NCBI RefSeq assembly: GCF_023898315.1
Contig: NC_064619.1
Location: 507,256,594-507,320,593, forward strand
Direction: 5' to 3'
Source of the DNA: Schistocerca nitens
Lineage: Eukaryota > Arthropoda > Insecta > Orthoptera > Acrididae
Length of the DNA: 64,000 nucleotides
Made by a program: the position numbers and the translations under genes
Shown here: positions 45,630-56,005 of the stretch, piece after piece
How the letters are laid out: every line of letters begins with the position of its first letter
Numbering within the stretch: the first letter of the stretch is position 1
The notes under the pieces: generated by a model
What the model was told of the DNA's origin: nothing
Databases searched by the model: none
The model's input: the letters and a program-made list of their open reading frames with translations, nothing else

Positions 45630-46190
45630 AGAAGGACAAAGCGCAAGACTGTTACAAATCTATGTACAGTCAACAACATGTCAATAACTTTATTCTCTTA
45701 CGAGATGGGCTGTGTCCAACAATAAAAACAATAAGAAATGGAAATGAACGATTCAGGTCATATTATGTGAGGGGATCAAAAAGTATTTTGCTACGCGAAT
45801 TGGTTCAAGACATATTAAGCGCAATTTAAAAATTAAAATGACAGCCGTCTTGCAGTGGAAAACGATTTCAGTCATAACTGATTCTCGAACATTATCTATA
45901 TACATAGGGTCTGCATGGAAATTTTTGACGTATTTCATTTAATTAGAAAGGGAAACGCTGTTTTCGCTTCCTGTAAAATTATGATTTGTGCACTTCATAC
46001 GATCTGAAACGATGCTTTTCACATGTTCTGACACGCCTGCAGCTAGTACAGTTGTGTCACGGCGCGTGTTACGAATCAAAACTTCGTGAGATGCTCTGAC
46101 CATGTTATGTTTTATTTCTATGTACGTCGTGTAGTCTCTCTGCTATTGTCTTCTGATACCCCAGAGAAATTTATGAATACCCGTGTAGTA
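45630..46190. other. Unassigned spacer
   Basis: No gene or repeat recognised. Confidence 0.3.
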
Positions 46191-46205
46191 CAATTGTAGG
46201 CTACA

Positions 46206-46421
46206 AAAAATGGTTCAAATGGCTCTGAGCACTATGGGACTTAACATCTATGGTCATCAGTCCCCTAGAACTTAGAACTACTTAAACCTAACTAAGCTAG
46301 GGACATCACACAACACCCAGTCATAACGAGGCAGAGAAAATCCCTGACCCCGCCGGGAATCGAACCTGGGAACCCGGGCGCGGGAAGCGAGAACGCTACC
46401 GCACGACCACGAGCTGCGGAC
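46206..46421 (-). mobile_element. tRNA-derived SINE (family 1b, alternative head), full length
   Basis: The body and tail are the same as family 1, but the head differs: on the plus strand CCCCGCCGGGAATCGAACC and ACGCTACCGCACGACCACG, whose complement is a tRNA-like segment with a GGTTCGATTCC B-box. The perfect 11-bp target duplication TGTAGGCTACA lies at 46195-46205 and 46422-46432. Confidence 0.93.
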
Positions 46422-46432
46422 TGTAGGCTACA

Positions 46433-46670
46433 ATCAGATGCTGCACAGTATGAGAAAATCGTAATATCCTTTAAGTAAGTTGTCCCTCTGTGGAATCATT
46501 AGGAAGATATCATCAGATAACGTGCCAAGAAAAAGCTGAAAAAAGCTATCTTAATGGTATGGGCGACGATATGGAATGACGAGCACTTTACATGTGTAGT
46601 GTACAACGGACATGACTACGAAAGATTGTCTATAAAATCGACAGATCCGTGTTCTAACAAGTGGGGTTAC

Positions 46671-46672
<2 letters not shown>
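46433..46672. other. Unassigned spacer
   Basis: No gene or repeat recognised; leads into the TA microsatellite. Confidence 0.3.

Positions 46673-46725
<53 letters not shown>
46673..46725. repeat. (TA)n microsatellite
   Basis: About 53 bp of AT/TA dinucleotides directly abutting the left end of the Tc1-like element. A short TA run also follows its right end (48148-48156), so the element inserted within the microsatellite. Confidence 0.95.
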
Positions 46726-46728
<3 letters not shown>

Positions 46729-48147
46729 TCCTGGAAATTGAAATAAGAACACCGTGAATTCATTGTCCCAGGAAGGGGAAACTTTATTGACACATTCCTG
46801 GGGTCAGATACATCACATGATCACACTGACAGAACCACAGGCACATAGACACAGGCAACAGAGCATGCACAATGTCGGCACTAGTACAGTGTATATCCAC
46901 CTTTCGCAGCAATGCCGGCTGCTATTCTCCCATGAAGACGATCGTAGAGATGCTGGATGTAGTCCTGTGGAACGGCTTGCCATGCCATTTCCACCTGGCG
47001 CTTCAGTTGGACCAGCGTTCGTGCTGGACGTGCAGACCGCGTGAGACGACGCTTCATCCAGTCCCAAACATGCTCAATGGGGGACAGATCCGGAGATCTT
47101 GCTGGCCAGGGTAGTTGACTTACACCTTCTAGAGCACGTTGGGTGGCACGGGATACATGCGGACGTGCATTGTCCTGTTGGAACAGCAAGTTCCCTTGCC
47201 GGTCTAGGAATGGTAGAACGATGGGTTCGATGACGGTTTGGATGTACCGTGCACTATTTAGTGTCCCCTCGACGATCACCAGTGGTGTACGGCCAGTGTA
47301 GGAGATCGCTCCCCACACCATGATGCCGGGTATTGGCCCTGTGTGCCTCGGTCGTATGCAGTCCTGATTGTGGCGCTCACCTGCACGGCGCCAAACACGC
47401 ATACGACCATCATTGGCACCAAGGCAGAAGCGACTCTCATCGCTGAAGACGACACGTCTCCATTCGTCCCTCCATTCACGCCTGTCGCGACACCACTGGA
47501 GGCGGGCTGCACGATGTTGGGGCGTGAACGGAAGACGGCCTAACGGTGTGCGGGACCGTAGCCCAGCTTCATGGAGACGGTTGCGAATGGTCCTCGCCGA
47601 TACCCCAGGAGCAACAGTGTCCCTAATTTGCTGGGAAGTGGCGGTGCGGTCCCCTACGGCACTGCGTAGGATCCTACGGTCTTGGCGTGCATCCGTGCGT
47701 CGCTGCGGTCCGGTCCCAGGTCGACGGGCACGTGCACCTTCCGCCGACCACTGGCGACAACATCGATGTACTGTGGAGACCTCACGCCCCACGTGTTGAG
47801 CAATTCGGCGGTACGTCCACCCGGCCTCCCGCATGCCCACTATACGCCCTCGCTCAAAGTCCGTCAACTGCACATACGGTTCACGTCCACGCTGTCGCGG
47901 CATGCTACCAGTGTTAAAGACTGCGATGGAGCTCCGTATGCCACGGCAAACTGGCTGACACTGACGGCGGGGGTGCACAAATGCTGCGCAGCTAGCGCCA
48001 TTCGACGGCCAACACCGCGGTTCCTGGTGTGTCCGCTGTGCCGTGCGTGTGATCATTGCTTGTACAGCCCTCTCGCAGTGTCCGGAGCAAGTATGGTGGG
48101 TCTGACACACCGGTGTCAATGTGTTCTTTTTTCCATTTCCAGGAGTG
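46726..48147 (-). mobile_element. Tc1-like DNA transposon, copy A, apparently complete
   Basis: A 1,422-bp element, the same length as copy C. The left end reads TACTCCTGGAAATTGAAATA (first base T where copies B and C have C) and the right end, inverted, is CACTCCTGGAAATGGAAAAA. TA flanks are at 46724-46725 and 48148-48149, within a TA run. It carries one uninterrupted transposase on the minus strand. Copies B (50996) and C (61265) are nearly identical, pointing to recent activity of the family. Confidence 0.93.
46881..47903 (-). CDS. Tc1-like transposase, intact (340 aa), D-D(32)E
   Basis: Cut-and-paste transposase, expected to bind the element's terminal repeats and act in the nucleus. Residues ~12-55 form the first helix-turn-helix (LTDFERGRIVGMREAGWTYR), ~60-70 a GRPR-like linker, ~75-125 a second helix-turn-helix. 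The DDE domain has D155 (FSDESRF), D244 (FQQDNARPHV) and E277 (SPIEHVWDWM). The last two are 32 residues apart, two fewer than the usual Tc1 spacing of 34. The start at 47903 (MPRQRGRE) gives the normal family length. The frame stays open upstream to 48119, but that part lies mostly in the terminal region. It ends AAKGGYTLY. Compared with copy C, five residues differ (126, 191, 301, 314, 330). No internal stop or frameshift, so it may be active. Confidence 0.92.
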   Translation of the reverse strand: MPRQRGREPYVQLTDFERGRIVGMREAGWTYRRIAQHVGREVSTVHRCCRQWSAEGARARRPGTGPQRRTDARQDRRILRSAVGDRTATSQQIRDTVAPGVSARTIRNRLHEAGLRSRTPLGRLPFTPQHRAARLQWCRDRREWRDEWRRVVFSDESRFCLGANDGRMRVWRRAGERHNQDCIRPRHTGPIPGIMVWGAISYTGRTPLVIVEGTLNSARYIQTVIEPIVLPFLDRQGNLLFQQDNARPHVSRATQRALEGVSQLPWPARSPDLSPIEHVWDWMKRRLTRSARPARTLVQLKRQVEMAWQAVPQDYIQHLYDRLHGRIAAGIAAKGGYTLY

Positions 48148-48149
48148 TA

Positions 48150-48325
48150 TATATATCACCTGGCAGGAAGAATGGAAAGATCACTCAGGCACAGGGAGAA
48201 CTCGGACGATCGAAAGAACAACCTGAAAGAAAATATAATTAACGTATCTATAATAAAAGAAATCTACATAAAAGAAGATACTCACGTAGTAGTAAATAGG
48301 TTGCTTACCACGAGACAGCTGGACT
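48150..48325. other. Unassigned spacer
   Basis: Nothing recognised beyond the short TA run at its start. Confidence 0.3.
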
Positions 48326-48329
48326 TGCA

Positions 48330-48650
48330 TCATAGCTTCGCTCTAAGCCGCTTCCGCTGTCTCGCAGTACTTGTTGCACTCAGCCAAGACGCGGCGCTAA
48401 GCTCCTCTAGGGCCTCTCGACTGACCGTTTGTCCGGCTCGTCGGCGGACGGCAGGCGACCGCCGTGGTTTTTTAAGTTTTCGCCGCGCTGCCATCTGACG
48501 AAGTTTAATGAAGATAATTACGTTAGCCCGGGGTAATTTGGGCGACATTAAGTGAGCGCGCGCCCGTGGCCTAATCTCACTAATGGTACAGCCTCTCTCC
48601 CAGACGAACACAAGAGAGGAGATCTTCCGAAGGGGCGTTACTTGCTACAG
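48330..48650. promoter_or_regulatory. GC-rich, non-repetitive patch, possible regulatory region
   Basis: A CpG-rich block (GGCTCGTCGGCGGACGGC near 48436, GAGCGCGCGCCCGTGG near 48555) next to AT-rich TTTAATGAAGATAATTACG with homeodomain-type TAAT cores. No transposon resemblance. Function unknown. Confidence 0.3.
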
Positions 48651-48879
48651 CTGTTTGCAGCATGTTTTCGCAGGAAAATGACTAAGACATCACACTGACA
48701 AGTTTAAAGTCGGTGGCTGAGAAAAAGTTTCCATACCGGGTGAAACGAAACGTGCGCTGCACATGAAACTTGGTTTACTTCTTGGATGCACTAGCAGTTT
48801 CTGTTGTTGTGATCGTCGTCCCCAAGACCCTTTGATGTAGTTTTTCAAGCTAGTCTAAGTGTGCCAGCTTTTATTTACT

Positions 48880-49690
48880 TCTGTATCTACATCTATACGT
48901 CGCAAGGCACTTTATGATGTATAGCAGAGAGTACTTTTTGTATCACTGTCACTTCTCATCTCCCCCTGCTCTAGTTGTAAATGGTGCTATTGCCGGTAAG
49001 CATCTGTGTGAGGTAGAACCTCTGTAATCTCTCTTGTCATGAGATATACGTAGAAGGAAGCAATCTACTGATTGAAACTTCTAGCAACGTAAGTCCTAGA
49101 AATTTTAACAGTAAACAACACTGTGACGCCCAACGTCTCTCTTGTAGTGTCTGGCACTAGAGATGGATGTGTATCTCAGTGTCGCTTTCGAACTGACTAA
49201 ACAAACATATGACGAAACGCACTGCTCTTCTTTATACCTTCTTTCTTCCCCCTATCAGTACTAGCTAGTAGTACTCCCTGACGCATGAGGAATATTAAAG
49301 TAACGACTGAACAAGGGTTTTGTAACCCACCTGGGTGGATTAAACCTTTTTAAAATTATTTCAGCTAATCTCAGTCTACATCTACCTTTCCTTCGGTTAA
49401 TTTCATCAAATCTTTGGATTTTAAATTGCTTGGTACGCTTAGCCTCTGCAGTGTATTGGATGCGATGGCTTCCAGTCATTGTTCGGTACCTGAGTAACCA
49501 TAAAATATCTGTTATTTCCACTCATTTACGCATGATACGTCACGTTTGTTTATGTTTAGGGTCTACCACCAATCCCTGCACCATGCGTCGAGCCCCTGTA
49601 GGTCTTCCTTACTTTCGCTGCAATTTCCTAGCATAGCGACATCTCTGCACACACCACCATTTGCGAACCTAGTTATGGAACTTCCCACGT
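48880..49690 (-). mobile_element. CR1/jockey-group LINE fragment, antisense, strongly decayed
   Basis: It starts with the inverted 3' tail (TCTACATCTATACG, GCAAGGCACTT) and continues through blocks equivalent to the copies at 13.9 and 52.7 kb in reverse, including GAGATATACGTAGAAGGAAGC and AATCCCTGCACCATGCGTCG near the far end. No protein frame survives. Confidence 0.7.
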
Positions 49691-49712
49691 GACACACTAG
49701 GTGATTTATATA

Positions 49713-50990
49713 CAGGGTGTTTCACATTTCGTGTCACATGCTTCTAGAGGTTGTGTAGAGTATGTAGTAGATGAAGTTTTACATAGGGACCCACTTCAGA
49801 AAACCCCATCCAAAGACCGTGTAGAGCGTCAGAGTTATTGGCACCGGCACCTGTAAACGTTATATAGGGTGATCCTGTGACGATATTACAAACTTTCTAG
49901 GTTTACGTAGAAGGATGACTGTATCAATTTGAGGTAAGGGTCGCTGCACAGGAAACGAACGATTCGAAAGTTATAAGCGAAAACCGTCCTGATACCTCTG
50001 ACATGCAACACATGTACTGAAACCGTTGTTGCTAAGATTGTAGGGCACGCTTCTTTCAGAGGCGGTAGTGACAGCTGGGTTCTCAGAATTGGGGCAGGAT
50101 GAGGTTACAACTTTATTTAAAGAAATTAAAATGTTAAAATAATCTCTTAAAAAAAGACAATTGACTGTATGACGGCTGAAGGCGTTATCACAGAAAAACA
50201 TTCCACAATTTTAGGGCCGAAGGCCACCAACAGTAGCCTCAAATAACAAACGGCTGAAGGCCTAAATTAGAAGTCAGAACAACAATTCCAAGTAGCACAT
50301 ATTAAGATAAATACTTTGTCTTAAAACCGACTGTAATCCACCTAACGTCCTATCACCAGTACAACGATGGAATATTTTTAGACAAGGGTGAAGAGATAGA
50401 CAGCATTACGTCTTCAGAAAACAACCAGGGCCGAAGGAAACACTAGAACCAAGGTAGACCTCCAAAAAATATGCACAGTACAAGAGGCTGTCGGACTACA
50501 CGCCGTGTCGGACAGCATCAACAAGACGAGGAAAGGTACACTGCCGGAAAAGTACGCTAACTTCCAGGGCAGATAAATGGGGCGTTACCGGCCACAAGGC
50601 AGAAAATACTGCTGGTTGCACTTCACTAATAAGAATAATACTAAATTTTATGATGAATAACAAATAGAGAAAGACGGCTGCAATATTTCACCGTCTCGAA
50701 ACACTTCACTCACTCTCACCAGGCTCAGCGGCCCTGGGACCAACAACCCGCCGACAAAAGACGAGATCTCAGAATAGTCGAGGTTGCATTAGCAGTTAAC
50801 TCTTCACTCAACATAAGCGTCCAGGGTACGGTGTGCAACGAAGTCGTCGCTCTCACAGCTACCCCTCATCGATCCGCCAGTGGCGGCAAGCTGCCAGCGG
50901 CCCCAGCTTGCCCTCTCACTGCACAGACCTGCTGGCTGCTTCGCCCCCAACCGACCTCATGTCTGTTCGCAACCCCACCGCGCGATCCGG
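49713..50990. repeat. Unclassified repeat-like region
   Basis: Begins with TACAGGGTGTTTCACATTTC and has a second TATAGGGTGATCCTGTGACG at 49862; both resemble transposon-end sequences common in insect genomes. The motif GGC(T/C)GAAGG recurs at about 50174, 50215, 50252 and 50430. No coding region. Boundaries and family are unknown. Confidence 0.4.
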
Positions 50991-50995
50991 AAATA

Positions 50996-52415
50996 CACAC
51001 CTGGAAATGGAAATAAGAACACCGTGAATTCATTGTCCCAGGAAGGGGAAACTTTATTGACACATTCCTGGGGTCAGATACATCACATGATCACACTGAC
51101 AGAACCACAGGCACATAGACACAGGCAACAGAGCATGCACAATGTCGGCACTAGTACAGTGTATATCCACCTTTCGCAGCAATGCAGGCTGCTATTCTCC
51201 CATGGAGACGATCGTAGAGATGCTGGATGTAGTCCTGTGGAACGGCTTGCCATGCCATTTCCACCTGGCGCTTCAGTTGGACCAGCGTTCGTGCTGGACG
51301 CAGACCGCGTGAGACGACGCTTCATCCAGTCCCAAACATGCTCAATGGGGGACAGATCCGGAGATCTTGCTGGCCAGGGTAGTTGACTTACACCTTCTAG
51401 AGCACGTTGGGTGGCACGGGATACATGCGGACGTGCATTGTCCTGTTGGAACAGCAAGTTCCCTTGCCGGTCTAGGAATGGTAGAACGATGGGTTCGATG
51501 AAGGTTTGGATGTGCCGTGCACTATTCAGTGTCCCCTCGACGATCACCAGAGGTGTACGGCCAGTGTAGGAGATCGCTCCCCACACCATGATGCCGGGTG
51601 TTGGCCCTGTGTGCCTCGGTCGTATGCAGTCCTGATTGTGTCGCTCACCTGCACGGCGCCAAACACGCATACGACCATCATTAGCACCACGGCAGAAGCG
51701 ACTCTCATCGCTGAAGACGACACGTCGCCATTCGTCCCTCCATTCACGCCTGTCGCGACACCACTGGAGGCGGGCTGCACGATGTTGGGGCGTGAGCGGA
51801 AGACGGCCTAACGGTGTGCGGGACCGTAGCCCAACTTCATGGAGACGGTTGCGAATGGTCCTCGCCGATACCCCAGGAGCAACAGTGTCCCTAATTTGCT
51901 GGGAAGTGGCGGTGCGGTCCCCTACGGCACTGCGTAGGATCCTACGGTCTTGGCGTGCATCCGTGCGTCGCTGCGGTCCGGTCCCAGGTCGACGGGCACG
52001 TGCACCTTCCGCCGACCACTGGCGACAACATCGATGTACTGTGGAGACCTCACGCCCCACGTGTTGAGCAATTCGGCGGTACGTCCACCCGGCCTCCCGC
52101 ATGCCCACTATACGCCCTCGCTCAAAGTCCGTCAACTGCACATACGGTTCACGTCCACGCTGTCGCGGCATGCTACCAGTGTTAAAGACTGCGATGGAGC
52201 TCCGTATGCCACGGCAAACTGGCTGACACTGACGGCGGCGGTGCACAAATGCTGCGCAGCTAGCGCCATTCGACGGCCAACACCGCGGTTCCTGGTGTGT
52301 CCGCTGTGCCGTGCGTGTGATCATTGCTTGTACAGCCCTCTCGCAGTGTCCGGAGCAAGTATGGTGGGTCTGACACACCGGTGTCAATGTGTTCTTTTTT
52401 CCATTTCCAGGAGTG
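50996..52415 (-). mobile_element. Tc1-like DNA transposon, copy B, defective
   Basis: A 1,420-bp element flanked by TA (50994-50995, 52416-52417). The ends match copy C except CACACCTGG for CACTCCTGG on the left. The 2-bp length difference is a TG deletion at 51300/51301 in the transposase. Confidence 0.93.
51083..52171 (-). pseudogene. Tc1-like transposase, frameshifted near the C-terminus
   Basis: Same protein as copies A and C up to about residue 291 (KRRLTRSA), with D155, D244 and E277 all kept. The 2-bp deletion at 51300/51301 then puts the last ~50 residues out of frame, and translation runs past the normal end to 51083. Other changes from copy C: A113V, L161R (just after the first catalytic motif), Y220H and V224F. 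The loss is confined to the C-terminal tail, but the added substitutions suggest relaxed constraint. Confidence 0.88.
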
Positions 52416-52419
52416 TACT

Positions 52420-52675
52420 AGCGGTCGCTCAAAAGATAATACCACAGTACTCGTATCGATAAGCGCTGCTGCTGCCACTCACGGGCAGGCAAGCCAGCAA
52501 CTTAGGGACGTCAGTAAATCGAATAAGAAACGACATGCCATAATCGCAGTGACAATATGACAAGCAATAAACGGCGTGAATACGAACCGCGCACGTCTCA
52601 GGTAGTATGGACCGAAACAAGGAAAAAGTGTCAAGTAAATATGGGGTCTAAAATGCATATCTGAGGAGTAACATA
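52420..52675. other. Unassigned spacer
   Basis: No gene or repeat recognised. Confidence 0.3.
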
Positions 52676-52679
52676 CTGC

Positions 52680-53435
52680 ACGTACATAGGAAAAGAAAAA
52701 TCCACTACTGTACAGTTACACTATTGATGACAAACAGTTGGATACAGCGTCTGCCGTAAAATATCTAGGCCTAACTATAGAGAGCGACCTTAAGTGGAAT
52801 GATCACGTAAAACACATAGGGAGAAAAGCAGACACCAGACTCAAATTCATCGGTAGAATCTTAAGTAAATGTAACTCATCCACGAAAGAAGTAGCTTATA
52901 AAGCGCTTGTTCGCCAGATTCTTGAGTATTGTTCATCTATCTGACACCCCTATCAGGTAGGACTGATAGAGGACATAGAGAAGATCCAACGAAGAGCGGC
53001 ACGTTTCATCACGGGATCGTTTAGCTGGTGAGGGAGCGTTACGGAGATGTTCAACAAACTCCACTGGCAGTAGTTACAAGAGAGGCGTTGTGCATCACGG
53101 AGAGATTTACTATTGACATTTCGGGACAGTAATTTTCAAGAGGAGTCGGAAAACGTATTACTTCCCCCCACATATATCTCGTGTATTGACCACAAGGAGA
53201 AAATTCGAGAAATTGAGAGCCAATACAGAGGCTTACCGACGATCATTCTTCCCATACACTAATCGCGAGTGGAACATGGTTGGAGGGATCACATAGTGGT
53301 ACCGAAAATACACTTCACCATACACCATCAGGTGGTTCAAATGGTTCAAATGGCTCTGAGCACTATGGGACTTAACTTCTGAGGTCATCAGTCCCCCCCC
53401 CCCCCCATTAGGTGGTTTGCGGAGTATGATGTAGA
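52680..53435 (+). mobile_element. CR1/jockey-group LINE, 3' end, with SINE fragment inserted
   Basis: Second sense copy of the 13.9 kb family. The frame 52738-52944 reads SAVKYLGLTIESDLKWNDHV and STKEVAYKALVRQILEYCSS, then stops. Out-of-frame remains of the KIQRRAARFITG and C-terminal blocks follow to about 53290. The 3' tail is split by the SINE fragment at 53338 and resumes at 53405 (AGGTGGTTTGCGGAGTATGA, then GATGTAGATGGAGATGAAG). Confidence 0.82.
53338..53404 (-). mobile_element. 3' fragment of family 1 SINE ending in a C-run
   Basis: Only the tail and 3' body are present (TGGCTCTGAGCACTATGGGA to GGTCATCAGTC), followed by a C-run (53394-53406). The target duplication CCAT(C/T)AGGTGGTT lies at 53325-53337 and 53405-53417, with one mismatch. 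This is a severely 5'-truncated insertion. Confidence 0.8.
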
Positions 53436-53439
53436 TGGA

Positions 53440-53950
53440 GATGAAGTATGAGCACTTGTCCATCTTCGATTCTGTGAGACAGGTCTGCTCTATATACTAA
53501 CATGTCAAGACTGTTATTCCCAACTTTGTTTTCTCTTGATTCTTATTGATTTCCTACTCTTGTTCTAGTCTAGACATCCTCTGTCCCTCTTGGCTCTGTT
53601 CATTACATTGTTACCATGAAAGTAGTTTGCCCAACGTACGAATGAATGACCTTAATTTATTAATGAATCCGATAAAGAAACACTTATCTCGTAGCTGAAA
53701 GCTGTCGTTCAAATGTTACTCAGCTGACATATGGTAATCCACATTCCTGCTCGATGGAATAATATCAGCTTAGTTAACAGAAAGAAGTCGCCCATCGTCC
53801 ATAAGGCTCTTGAAATGTTAAGCAAGTGGCTTAGCTTCTTAGCTGTGAGAATCGAAAAACTGGGAGTAGACACTTGTTTTGAGTCTACAACATCATGGTG
53901 AAATGATAACGAATTTGTGAGACCTGAGTTTCTCTTGGAGTATACAACTT
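53440..53950. other. Unassigned spacer
   Basis: No gene or repeat recognised. Confidence 0.3.
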
Positions 53951-54029
53951 TCAAATAACTTCCGGGATTCAACCAGGTAACACTTTCAGCTGCAAGTGTT
54001 ACCTGGCTGAATTCCCGGAAGTTATTTGA
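53951..54029. repeat. Near-perfect 79-bp hairpin
   Basis: Arms 53951-53985 and 53994-54029 are inverted copies with one bulged base and one A/G change, around an 8-nt loop (TCAGCTGC). The stem would be about 35 bp. No tRNA-like or coding sequence. It could be a tiny foldback element or a small-RNA-type precursor; no flanking duplication identified. Confidence 0.75.
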
Positions 54030-54535
54030 TAACGACTTTTGTTTGCACAGCTGGTGAGTCACCATAAACTGTTGAACTTCTGTGGAATGAAACGGTTAAC
54101 TTACATCTATCTTCAATGCTGGTTTTTAATCGGTCAGCTGTTCTTAAAATGCTTATCTGACATCTCGAAGCTAATGAAAGCATCGTTAATTTTCGTCTAC
54201 CTTATGTCTGAAATCATATTCTTGCGAATTGAATCTGTCAGAGTGAAGGCGTTCAGCTTCATCATAAAAATTAGCCTCGGGATTCAGTTGGGAAGCGTTT
54301 TACAGAGTGCGTAGCGAATGACAGCACGAAAGTACTGTTACACAACTTCGTTAAAGAGAAATAGAATTTTTTATTATTATTTTCTTTCGGCTTACATAAT
54401 AGAAGACAGCACTGCAAATCCCCAAGATTAAATTTATTATAAATTTACGTCTGCGTAATTGCGGCTACAGAAAGTGCAACATCGTTTTATTTTCTGGGGA
54501 AATTATATCATCGGCGGTAATCTCATTTCCATGCC
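54030..54535. other. Unassigned spacer
   Basis: No gene or repeat recognised. Confidence 0.3.
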
Positions 54536-54539
54536 CGAG

Positions 54540-55240
54540 GTCGTCTTGCGTTTCACATCAAATAAGTATTCCGACCACCTCACGCCCTTTTCTTTCTATT
54601 CCGACCCCCTTTTTTCCCTTCGCGCCAGCGTCTCTCACCCCAGCTTCGTTGACGTTATCTACAGCCTTGCCTCGTACTCACTCCCTCCCAACAACAACTG
54701 CTCCCCACCCCTCCCCCCCCCCTCTGCCTCCCATGGACCACAGTTTTCAACCGCCATCAAAAATAGCCGGCGGCAGGAGAGGTCGGCGGCAGAGTCTAAT
54801 ACGATTCTTGTATTCACTAACCGTAAAATTGTAGATTTCATCGAAATTGTGTACAGGCATGACGAGTACGGAGGCTCTCGCTGCGAGGGAAGCGGGCGGG
54901 TGTGAGCAGGGGTTTGGGAGGGCGTGACACAGAAGCCGAATTTGCATAGCAGGTAATGATTTCCGTCCTCCCTTCGTTATTTCGCCTTTCTTTCCCTCGC
55001 GCCCGCTTGAGCACCCCATTCCGCGCCCGAGGCCGCGAAGTTTGTTATTTTCCAGCCGCGTCTGTCCCTCCCCTTTGCGCTGTCCCGCCGTGGCAGACTC
55101 TCCAATTAAATTAATATGGATGCGGTTTCTTCCCTGGGCGTCAATCTTATTATAAGACGAGATACGGGCGAGGTGTGCGCGGAACTTACCGCGAACTGCT
55201 CTTGGCCAAACCGCTCAGCTAATTTTCCGCTTTCCCTCTC
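54540..55240. promoter_or_regulatory. Non-repetitive GC-rich block, candidate regulatory or conserved element
   Basis: About 700 bp without recognised transposon sequence. It mixes C-rich tracts (about 54700-54725), CpG-rich segments (54890-55080) and an AT core CCAATTAAATTAATATGGAT (about 55103) with overlapping TAAT motifs. This composition is unlike the surrounding repeats. No splice-bounded protein frame could be supported. Confidence 0.3.
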
Positions 55241-55249
55241 AAAGTAAAA

Positions 55250-55650
55250 TTTTTTGTGGGGTTATTCAGGGCACGTAATCGTTTAATTGGACATGGAAAT
55301 GATCTATTCAAGGCTTTCTGTTTGGCGACAGCGCCTGTTAATATGTACAAACGTAGCAAAACGTCTGCCGTATTTCATACTGCCAACTACAAAGCAGTTG
55401 CTGTGGAGTCTCAAGATGAACACTGTTAACTTCCACCAGCTTCTGTGCTGGTTATAGGTATGATGCTAAACGGAAGAGCGTGGGTATTGATGGGGGTGAG
55501 GGGGGGGGGGGAGTGTTAGAAGGTTTTACTTCACGTGACCACTGTCTACACTCGACGTCAGCGAGTAATAACCCCACACAAGGCTGCCCTCAAGGCAGTG
55601 CACAGTTCAGGATGTGCAAAGCGTGACGGGGAAGGGAGGCGTGGAGGGGG
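55250..55650. other. Unassigned spacer with a G-run
   Basis: Contains a G tract at about 55499-55511. No gene or repeat recognised. Confidence 0.3.
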
Positions 55651-56005
55651 AGCAGTAAACACTGCAGTCGTTGTCGTAATGAGGAAATGGAGCGATCTTC
55701 GTGACATCCGGTAGGGTACGATCATTGGCTTTCGGGTCAAGGGTGAAAGAATTTGCGAAACGGCTAAATTTGTAAAATGGTCACGTGCCGTCGTGGTTAA
55801 AATATGCCATGACTGCAAAAACGGCACTATCCAAAACGTGCGGAGGCAATTGTGCTGCACCACGGGACATACACTATGCGATCAAAAGTATCCGGACACA
55901 CCCAAAAGCATACGTTTTTCATATTAAGTGCGTTGTGCTGCCACCTACTGCCAGGTACTCCATATCAGCGATCTCAGTAGTCATTAGACATCGTGAGAGT
56001 GCAGA

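Noticed and set aside
47343-48242. Long plus-strand frames across Tc1-like copy A (also in copies B and C)
   Set aside because: They are antisense to a transposase with full catalytic motifs and arise from its GC-rich codons.
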